Assembly (NCBI GenBank): GCA_946405625.1
Contig: CAMJHQ010000024.1
Coordinates: 1 to 52,080, forward strand
DNA length: 52,080 nucleotides
Direction of reading: 5' to 3'
Source of the DNA: an uncultured Lachnospiraceae bacterium
GTDB taxonomy: Bacteria; Bacillota; Clostridia; Lachnospirales; Lachnospiraceae
Position numbers and translations under genes: made by a program. Positions 46,201-52,080 of this stretch are shown one piece after another; position 1 is the stretch's first letter, and each line of letters begins with the position of its first letter. Below the pieces are notes generated by a model that saw nothing but the letters and a program-made list of their open reading frames with translations, was not told the origin of the DNA and searched no databases.

Positions 46201-47039
46201 GCATAAATATTACCCTGAATATTTAATTTAGATGTCTGATTAATATCAACACCCATATCAGCAATAATACTATAATCAAGTAATGTATTAAAATCAGCCG
46301 TTATACTATTAAAATTAACTTCAAAATCAGGTTTTGAAATAACAATATCTGCTGAAATAGTCTGCGTAAAATCACCACTCGCCGGTGATCTGTTATAAGA
46401 AGCTGTTCTTGATACAACAATATTCTTAATAACAATCTTATCAAGCTTTAACTGATCATCTGTAGCACCGGTAAGAATATTGCCCTCTTTATCATACATG
46501 AGAACTGTAATACCTGCTCTACCACTCTTCTTCTGAAGACGATAACGATCTGTAGTTCCGGTAACAGGTACCTTATCATAATCATAAAGATGAACTGTAT
46601 CATTTGTTATACATGCAGCAAGTGAAGCAACAAATTCATTAGATTCTCCGGCTGAGCTAAAAGTAGTATAAACTTCCTGCATAAACCTTTTCTTAAAGTC
46701 TTTATTTGCTTCCTCATTGGTTTTTGTAACATAAGAGCCATTTGCACCGGCTGCAATATCATAATATGTCATATTTTCAACAGTATAATTGTATGCCTTC
46801 TGCATACAACTACCTGTCTTATTACCAACACCTGCATAAATCTGACTCATCGCCTGCTCTACATAAAACCAATTGTCTTTGGAATTATAATCATATAATT
46901 TAAGGCGATATACATATCCTACAGCTGTAAGTAGTGCACCGGTAAGTATTCCGATAAAACCAAGAGCAACTATTACAAGGATTAAACCGGAGCCTGCATT
47001 GTCTTTAATTTTCTTCAACTTTGATATTAGTTTCTTCAA
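43212..47039 (-). CDS. Giant PilX/GspK-like minor pilin
   Basis: 1275 residues. The first part is prepilin-like: basic leader KKLISKLKKIKDNAG, then SGLILVIVALGFIGILTGALL. Position +5 is Leu, not Glu, as in GspK, which caps pseudopili. The rest (about 1200 residues) is extracytoplasmic and rich in Asp, Asn, Tyr and Ser. It has beta-helix-like strings such as SSAIVVNGENSTLDISRAD and DVTFDENVTSFEGLIVSGGK. The start codon is TTG with AAGGAGG about 10 bases upstream; no in-frame ATG precedes the leader. It starts three bases after the previous stop. Normal PilX is about 200 residues, so this is a large extension. Confidence 0.85.
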   Translation of the reverse strand: MKKLISKLKKIKDNAGSGLILVIVALGFIGILTGALLTAVGYVYRLKLYDYNSKDNWFYVEQAMSQIYAGVGNKTGSCMQKAYNYTVENMTYYDIAAGANGSYVTKTNEEANKDFKKRFMQEVYTTFSSAGESNEFVASLAACITNDTVHLYDYDKVPVTGTTDRYRLQKKSGRAGITVLMYDKEGNILTGATDDQLKLDKIVIKNIVVSRTASYNRSPASGDFTQTISADIVISKPDFEVNFNSITADFNTLLDYSIIADMGVDINQTSKLNIQGNIYAGADFYNKWYNYFQTDYNPTEDNSKTYFAYTYSKDSLGNDSLIGDIINSTSDDRNTLSYADSPELAPELVGGGIENRFSWKAVERIKQYKVDGDGNLVLDPSGQKIVEDSDSYIARYFMLPVSNRTLFLDSTSKQAQEYDRNKVESGAGYDYYNHYLYRSGVPIIQCKYDGVNEHSKYSGLYINGTEVDLVANMVIVPGTIAVMNSGSLSMYGLEANKIKNSEVWADNIVLGGTTLVNPADPSKLLGSTALFNADLYVRDDLQLDADNSIFTLNGSYYGYGDSTKRDNRKFTPIVDPEMYKKATYKKDSNGNYICRDRNEQRVYEYIGEDYEYTEGTGENARTIKVKKGDYVYLTDISSQLTDDGKTSYHGLKCETVFRDLIEEPYINVYDDGDFISRDYKVWSDTRGHYNSSAIVVNGENSTLDISRADTIFVAGRAYVELSKYIDLSTPNNTSNGLNFNPVVKSYRYDAAVDDFRTGDSISVKPSQQAYMPPAIADTPEKVKYTLSNGTRHDYYKVKLAYNVTYPNSLFSDYFGYDNDKKEIYMPCQKYDSFGNSLFYYDFEVAYDLIKNDYSGVVQRHNSDASLPDINDADDLSKQWIVDYQYACENDDRIAPFLTRIDDQSAETPFEVGKISIASNATGNHIYSSGAISAKSDTAFNIYTAEYADANELKELLSKDPSVNLTISGKPDALNLADDLLKQSQYVKFSLANINKDSAKAKLVDEIIGWHNTLNTSETEFGISGQDVDNANPYASGYGSRIAGEAALTPINAYLNFFRIDNEKIIVPKGLASTYSSEVPTGTAVNELDLGSGNDVYVSSQDITIHSKYTDSTSANYGKVKGIILAKGDVTFDENVTSFEGLIVSGGKVIISNNNHITTIKSNPEAVKAILNELQLVEKSGDGEVVVVDEHGNVQYQLNPDGSFKLDENGKKVPQTRIETVGDATTKALADEVLSLFKAYENTSTQVSAGDDKTVEVFDLDYTSVLKYDNWVKGIE

Positions 47040-47041
47040 AA

Positions 47042-48979
47042 TTAATTAACCTCCTTAGCTCCAGAATATCTAGCAATTGGTTTACTATCATCACTATCAC
47101 CAACTCTTCTAAAAGTTACCTCAACAGTATTAAGTCGATTCTTTGATGAGACATCATCAACAATTGATCTAATATAATCTTTCTTAGCATCACCTAAATC
47201 ATCTGCCGGATCAGTATCTATCGCAGATGAACCACTATAATCTGAAACAGATCCTATATCTGTAACATAAACATCAGCCCCCAGATCATCAAGCTTCTCA
47301 ATTATTCCCGGACTACTGTAGGATCTGAAATTACCACCATTATGAGTATCTGTATATAACATACTAGCATCTGTTAATACAGTATCTCTTGATAATGCAT
47401 CCTTGTATTTTGCTTCAGTCTTGATATTTGTAAATACCCTAAGAGGTGTATTTGCACCACCGTTAGACTCGCCTATCCAAGCAAATTGAATTTCTACAGG
47501 TTTCTCCTCTCCTCTTGAACCATAAGTCCAAAAAACATCATCTTTATCAGGCCTTGGCTTATTTGCTTCATTATAAATAGGTTTACCTGTTTCAGAATCA
47601 ACTGCAGAATTACTCTTATCATATCTATCATATTTAACTGAAAGCTGATCCCATTCAGGCTTGATCAGATATAATTTGGATTCTTTTGAATCCTCATCAT
47701 TATAAACAAAAATTGTATCTAATGGAGCATATCTAAACGTAAGATATGTATCACTTGAATTCGTAACATACGGCTCATATACAAAATATATGTCCGGGCT
47801 CTTATTTGATGTATAAAATTTCTTTGAATAAACATTATACGAGAGCACTTCATCATGTATCGGAGCAGTACCTACAAGTTGAAAATGATCATAATAAAAA
47901 ACATCACAATCAACCTGATAGCACTCTTTATGACTATAATCCATTGTCTTGTAAATCGAAATTCTTGTTGCTTTTCTTGCAGTATCAACAGTATTAAAAC
48001 CGGTTATACCATTTTTGGATATAAGATACTGATTATACTGCTCAGGACTCTCATCCTTAAGATAATTCATTTTAATATTGAAAAAATCATTTTCAGCCTG
48101 CTTGTCAAAGCTGGCAGCGTTTCCTTGAATAAGAGCAACCTTGTTTGCATCGAGATTCTGCATAAAACTCATTTCCATGCTGTTAGGATCGCTGTATCTT
48201 GTATCAATAACATTATTACTTGTATCTAAATACTTTCCATGTGGTACAACGACAACTTCTTTCTTTATATCAAAAGATTCAGAATCAATAATGATTGAAT
48301 CATACCTTACTAACATTCCATCATCATTAAGCTCCCAGCCTAAATCATCGACAAAATGAGTAACTTCATCAGCCGTAAGACCATAAGGATTGTGTTCACT
48401 ATTTATGTCATAAGCAATATCGTATTTGATACTTCCGTCTGCATCTTTAATATTTATTACCTTTGAACCAATGTCATCCACTACTACAGTACGCTTAAAA
48501 GAATTTCCATTCTTACCAAGCGGTACTGTAGATAGAAGATAACAATCAATACCATACTTAATATTGTAATCATCATGAGCATGACCCGTCTCTTCAAAAT
48601 CTCGTTCAGAAATTTGAGTTAATGTAAAATCACCTGTAGACGGATCCTTCTCAAGCAAATAAAGTTTACAATATATATCATCTTCGTGTGCACGACCTAA
48701 AACATCAATCTTGGAATCAGAATTACTCAGGTCATCTTCAACAATTTGAATTGTAGGATCAGATAGATCTTGTTTAAATAAATTCTCATCCTTTGTACTT
48801 TGGAAAAACGTCATAACGTATTGAGCATTATCAAGGACATACTGCCTTTCTTTTGCCTGTCTGGACGTATTCATAGTATGAATAACCTGATACAAAATAG
48901 GTGTGATCAGAATTGTCAAAACCGCCACCGCTATTATGGAATCTACTATACTGAAACCCTTATTATTACGTTTGGTCAT
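47042..48979 (-). CDS. Large prepilin-type protein (PilV/GspI-like)
   Basis: 645 residues. The leader MTKRNNKG is followed by FSIVDSIIAVAVLTILITPIL. Position +5 is Asp instead of the usual Glu. The helix continues as QVIHTMNTSRQAKERQYVLDNAQYVMTFF, close to PilV/GspI. The remaining 550 residues are acidic and contain no domain I can name; normal PilV is about 150-200 residues. It comes 28 bases after the PilO-like gene. Asp at +5 keeps a negative charge, so assembly next to the N-terminal amine of a neighbouring subunit may still work. Confidence 0.85.
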   Translation of the reverse strand: MTKRNNKGFSIVDSIIAVAVLTILITPILYQVIHTMNTSRQAKERQYVLDNAQYVMTFFQSTKDENLFKQDLSDPTIQIVEDDLSNSDSKIDVLGRAHEDDIYCKLYLLEKDPSTGDFTLTQISERDFEETGHAHDDYNIKYGIDCYLLSTVPLGKNGNSFKRTVVVDDIGSKVINIKDADGSIKYDIAYDINSEHNPYGLTADEVTHFVDDLGWELNDDGMLVRYDSIIIDSESFDIKKEVVVVPHGKYLDTSNNVIDTRYSDPNSMEMSFMQNLDANKVALIQGNAASFDKQAENDFFNIKMNYLKDESPEQYNQYLISKNGITGFNTVDTARKATRISIYKTMDYSHKECYQVDCDVFYYDHFQLVGTAPIHDEVLSYNVYSKKFYTSNKSPDIYFVYEPYVTNSSDTYLTFRYAPLDTIFVYNDEDSKESKLYLIKPEWDQLSVKYDRYDKSNSAVDSETGKPIYNEANKPRPDKDDVFWTYGSRGEEKPVEIQFAWIGESNGGANTPLRVFTNIKTEAKYKDALSRDTVLTDASMLYTDTHNGGNFRSYSSPGIIEKLDDLGADVYVTDIGSVSDYSGSSAIDTDPADDLGDAKKDYIRSIVDDVSSKNRLNTVEVTFRRVGDSDDSKPIARYSGAKEVN

Positions 48980-49007
48980 AACACGCCACCTCTGTGAATA
49001 CTTGTCT

Positions 49008-50132
49008 TTAGTATACTTTCACTGTTCCGGACTTTGATCCAAGACTGAATCTACCGGCAGTTGAATCATCAACAACCTTGAAGTAAACAGGAATTGTAGT
49101 ACTATTATCAACAGAAACCTTTACTCCATTACTATCCTCTGAATCAACTCTTTCAGAAGACTTTACATATATAGTTACATCATTTGTAAGAATTTCTGTC
49201 TCGTATGACTTATCACCTATCTCATACTTAACAAAATTCTTATCATCCTGTGAATAAACAGAAATCTTAACATCTGTTACATCATTTCCTGAATAAGAAA
49301 CATACGTCTTCTCATCACTCTCACTAGCTGCAATGATAACTCCGTCAGCTGCATCATTCTTTGCACTGTTAAGAAGCATTACAATATTATGAGCACTAAC
49401 GATTGCTTCACCGTTATCAGCTGTATAAGGACTAGAATCTGCTGCAGGAGCACCTTCACCACCAAGGAAAATATTCTCAACACCCTTAGGCTGATTTAAT
49501 GAAGGAACATCCGGATTTCTTCCAGGACCGGTAATTGCATATGAATTAAGTACAATAGCTCCGGATACAATCTCAGTCTCAGGATTATAAGACATGTTTA
49601 CGCTTTCAATATTAAGTCTATACTTATAAGCAGCTACATAATCAAGATAATCCTTTATTTCCTGATATTTACATGTAAAGTTTATAGGATATGAAACCTT
49701 CTGGCAAACATAGTTCTGCTCAGGCTGTGGTGCTTCATTTCCTGTGGCAATATCACCTGTCTCCGCAGGTGCACTTGCACCAAGTGTATAGAATGTTGCA
49801 GGATGAGGAAGGCCAACAGATACGTTAGTCCAATCTTCAAAATACTCTTCTGTACCCTTAAGATACATAACTGCATTTTCCTGATTAAGATCAGGAGCAT
49901 ACTTTACAAGTTCTTCTTCGAACTGTCTCTTGAGCTCTTCTGTTTTAGCAACATACTCTTCTCTGTGAGCTTCCATTTCTTTAAGCTCATCATATCTCTG
50001 CTGTAATGAGTTAATCTCTGTAGTCAATTGTGCTTCTTTATCTTTTTCCGGCTGATATAAGAAATAATAACCGGCAATGCACAAAATGACAGCAAGAAAA
50101 ACTAATAATATATTAATATGACTTGTCTTCAT
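49008..50132 (-). CDS. PilO-like inner-membrane pilus assembly protein
   Basis: 374 residues. One membrane helix (about 7-27), then a coiled-coil stretch with heptads (EAQLTTEINSLQQRYDELKEM, about 33-75), then an alpha/beta domain and a longer C-terminal part of about 170 residues. The order helix, coiled coil, ferredoxin-like domain, with KEIKDYLDYVAAYKYRLNIESV-like sequence, is that of PilO. PilO pairs with PilN and links the assembly platform to the motor. It is four bases after the PilM-PilN gene, with GAGGGGG upstream. The C-terminal extension from about 225 is not typical. Confidence 0.82.
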   Translation of the reverse strand: MKTSHINILLVFLAVILCIAGYYFLYQPEKDKEAQLTTEINSLQQRYDELKEMEAHREEYVAKTEELKRQFEEELVKYAPDLNQENAVMYLKGTEEYFEDWTNVSVGLPHPATFYTLGASAPAETGDIATGNEAPQPEQNYVCQKVSYPINFTCKYQEIKDYLDYVAAYKYRLNIESVNMSYNPETEIVSGAIVLNSYAITGPGRNPDVPSLNQPKGVENIFLGGEGAPAADSSPYTADNGEAIVSAHNIVMLLNSAKNDAADGVIIAASESDEKTYVSYSGNDVTDVKISVYSQDDKNFVKYEIGDKSYETEILTNDVTIYVKSSERVDSEDSNGVKVSVDNSTTIPVYFKVVDDSTAGRFSLGSKSGTVKVY

Positions 50133-50135
50133 TAA

Positions 50136-51773
50136 TTATTCCCCCTCTCCAACAGATAATTCGCCTGTTTCTTCTTCAACAACTTCTTCTGCTGCAAAAG
50201 GATCTGTATAATTACATGTTACTGCTGAAGTAAATATAACCTCGTCAGATTTTTCATCTTTTGCCTGAGTAAGGGAACTAATATATACATTTTCAACCTC
50301 GTCGAGTTCTTTAAGTCCCATAATAAACTGAGCTACTGAATCATAGCTTCCGGATCTGATTGGGAATGTTATTCCACCCGAATTAGCACTAAAGCTTCCA
50401 AGTACTATATCCTTCGGACAGATCTTCTCGAGATCATCGATAAGCTTTCTAGCCTGCTCATTAAGAACATATGTTGATCTTGACATGCTAAGAATATCAG
50501 CTGTTTCAGCCATCTGTTTCTCATAAGCATGCTTTATAGCTTCTATATCTGCTATAGCTTCTATATCACGCTGTAACTGAGCTTTTCTATCTTCAAGCTT
50601 CTTAACCTTATTCTTCTGATTAAAGATAAGACCTGCCATAGCAAGTGCAGCAACGAGGCAAACTGCTATACCGATAATAGGTACTCCACCGCCTCCGCCT
50701 GATGATGAGCTGCTGGATCTTGATCCACCAATTGGGAATCCCATAGGTGCAAGAGCTCCACCGATAGAAGAAATAAGATATACAGGACTGTACACCCTCT
50801 GATCGATTGAAGGATCAAACTTTACATTGTAAAGGCTGTCCATGATTCTTGTGGATACATTAAGCTGTATCTTGAAGAGCCCATCGATACCCTTTATAAG
50901 AGCACCATCACCTGTAAGGAAAACATCATCAATCGGATTATTTGGATTCTTTGAAGCATAGAAGTCCATAACACGTCCGATATTGTTGATAAGATATCTG
51001 AAAGCACCTGTTGCTTCATTATCATCAAAATCAACTGTGATGATCTTGTCATTCTGGAGCATTGTCATAGCTGTAGTAGCATCAACACCCTTTTCCTGCA
51101 TAACAACATTAACTACAGGATTTGTTCCATATGGTACAGTTCTCTGAAGGAGAAGCTTGTCTCCGTTGACCACGTTGAGAACCGTTGACTCACTACCGAG
51201 CTGGATAACCATTGTTGTCGACTGCTCAGTTGTCTGAGTCTTGATAAGCTGAAGCATTGCGTTACCGATGTAATCAAGCTCCTGGCACTTAAGTCCCGCT
51301 GCAGCGGCAAGGCTGTAGTAAGAAGCACACATTGCTTCAGGTGCAGCAACTGCCATAACTCTCATCTTCTTTGAGCCATCATCTCCTGTGAAGCTCTCAA
51401 GGATGGAATGCTCGATAACATACTCTTCAATATTATTAACCGGGAAGTAATCAGCAGCATTGGCATTGATCAAAGCTCCAACTTTCTTAGGAGCAACTGC
51501 CGGTATTTCTACCTCTCTGTTAACAATCTTTGTGGAGTTCATAACAAAGACAGCATTCTTCGTTACAACGCCATTAGCACTGAGCTGATTTCTGATCTCA
51601 GATGCTATTCTTTCCTGATCTCTTATCTGACCGTCTTCATAAGAGTCTTCAGGAGTTTCAAAGATAAGTACCTTGTGGATATAGGTCTGCTTCTTCTGGG
51701 ATGCAGATATATCTACAATGGTAATGCTTTCATTAGTAATGTCTATCGACAATACTCTTCCACTTTTTGCCAT
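50136..51773 (-). CDS. PilM-PilN fusion protein
   Basis: 545 residues. Residues 1-345 are PilM, an actin-like fold: LSIDITNESITIVDI near the start, TTMVIQLGSESTVLNVV (about 186-202) and FLTGDGALIKGI (285-296). A Ser/Gly linker (349-363) leads to one membrane helix (364-384), a coiled coil (about 388-420) and a PilN-like domain to about 530. In Gram-negative bacteria PilM is a separate cytoplasmic protein that binds the PilN N-terminal INLLP motif; here the contact is covalent. GGGAGG lies seven bases before the ATG. Confidence 0.9.
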   Translation of the reverse strand: MAKSGRVLSIDITNESITIVDISASQKKQTYIHKVLIFETPEDSYEDGQIRDQERIASEIRNQLSANGVVTKNAVFVMNSTKIVNREVEIPAVAPKKVGALINANAADYFPVNNIEEYVIEHSILESFTGDDGSKKMRVMAVAAPEAMCASYYSLAAAAGLKCQELDYIGNAMLQLIKTQTTEQSTTMVIQLGSESTVLNVVNGDKLLLQRTVPYGTNPVVNVVMQEKGVDATTAMTMLQNDKIITVDFDDNEATGAFRYLINNIGRVMDFYASKNPNNPIDDVFLTGDGALIKGIDGLFKIQLNVSTRIMDSLYNVKFDPSIDQRVYSPVYLISSIGGALAPMGFPIGGSRSSSSSSGGGGGVPIIGIAVCLVAALAMAGLIFNQKNKVKKLEDRKAQLQRDIEAIADIEAIKHAYEKQMAETADILSMSRSTYVLNEQARKLIDDLEKICPKDIVLGSFSANSGGITFPIRSGSYDSVAQFIMGLKELDEVENVYISSLTQAKDEKSDEVIFTSAVTCNYTDPFAAEEVVEEETGELSVGEGE

Positions 51774-52032
51774 TCTATAGCCTCCCTCATTTAATCAGTA
51801 GTTTTTATTTAAGGTACTGAGTCCTTTGCAGTGGTCAGATGCAAGAAATCGCACCCCACAAGAGTACATCTCTATACCCCTTTTACATATATACCCCGAT
51901 ATATATGTAAAAGAAGAAATAAAAACTTCTGAATTTTTAAAATTCACATTTTTTTCATAAATTCCCTAAACATAGTAACGAGATTCCAAGGGTCGAGCTT
52001 GGAATCTCATATATACACTTTAGAATATAATC
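51774..52032 (-). other. Intergenic region upstream of the PilM-PilN gene
   Basis: This 259-base gap holds two perfect inverted repeats. One has 14-base arms (51880-51893 with 51900-51913, loop CCCCGA). The other has 11-base arms (51980-51990 with 51998-52008). Neither is followed by a good T-tract on the minus strand, so they are not clear terminators. The second could end or process the upstream transcript; the first may be an operator or mRNA structure. I see no convincing promoter. Confidence 0.5.
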
Positions 52033-52080
52033 TTACTTATACTCTGTACCAATTGATGGCTGCATCTGCCAATCTGTTAC
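52033..52080 (-). CDS. 3' end of an upstream gene, probably a pilus gene
   Basis: Only the last 15 codons and the TAA stop are in the window. They read VTDWQMQPSIGTEYK on the minus strand. The identity cannot be proved from so few residues. A major pilin is suggested by its place before the PilM-PilN gene, but other pilus genes are possible. It is followed by the 11-base inverted repeat. Confidence 0.5.
   Translation of the reverse strand, partial: VTDWQMQPSIGTEYK

Overview
The window looks like a chromosomal segment of a low-GC Gram-positive anaerobe of the class Clostridia, most likely Lachnospiraceae (Butyrivibrio/Roseburia/Coprococcus type). The grounds are the AT-rich composition, strong AGGAGG-type ribosome binding sites, YfhO and DUF2142 membrane proteins, and a Gram-positive style type IV pilus locus. 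Genus is an inference. I see no rRNA, tRNA, CRISPR array, transposase or phage gene.

Region 1 (about 42-4315, minus strand) is a short operon with its own extended -10 promoter: a DUF2142-like multi-membrane protein, an AMP-forming acyl/aminoacyl ligase and a single-span membrane protein. Region 2 (4408-18242, minus) is a nonulosonic (sialic-acid-like) sugar cassette. It has a CBS-domain sugar-1-phosphate nucleotidyltransferase (PtmE/LegX-like), a nucleotide-sugar 4,6-dehydratase, a LegC-type aminotransferase, a PglD/NeuD-type acetyltransferase, a LegG/NeuC epimerase-hydrolase, a LegI/NeuB synthase and a LegF/NeuA CMP-activating enzyme. It also has an N-acetyl sugar amidotransferase, two Gfo/Idh/MocA oxidoreductases, a radical SAM/SPASM enzyme, a bacterial sialyltransferase-like glycosyltransferase and a Wzx-type flippase. 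Together these should make, tailor, activate, transfer and export a legionaminic-acid-like sugar, possibly acetamidino-modified.

Region 3 (18298-28762, minus, same direction) is visibly richer in GC. It encodes an unusual acyl module: two FabH-like ketosynthases, two acyl carrier proteins, two SDR reductases, two GNAT acyltransferases, a LuxE/LuxC pair that should make an acyl aldehyde, a split transketolase, and a GtrB-like polyprenyl-phosphate glycosyltransferase. No desaturation, elongation or luciferase genes are present. The combination suggests a short acyl, aldehyde or alpha-hydroxyketone building block made on a dedicated carrier protein and used on a surface glycan or lipid. This is the best candidate for an undescribed system here.

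Region 4 (28903-34718, plus) has a divergent promoter, a 1667-residue protein made of two tandem YfhO-like units with an acidic tail, and elongation factor P with its own promoter and terminator. Region 5 (34916-52080, minus) is the 3' part of a type IV pilus operon: the last codons of an upstream gene, a PilM-PilN fusion, a PilO-like protein, four prepilin-type proteins (two of them very large, one GspK/PilX-like without Glu5), and a 2197-residue membrane-anchored protein that sits where a PilY1-like tip adhesin would be. The operon ends at a strong terminator that faces the efp terminator.
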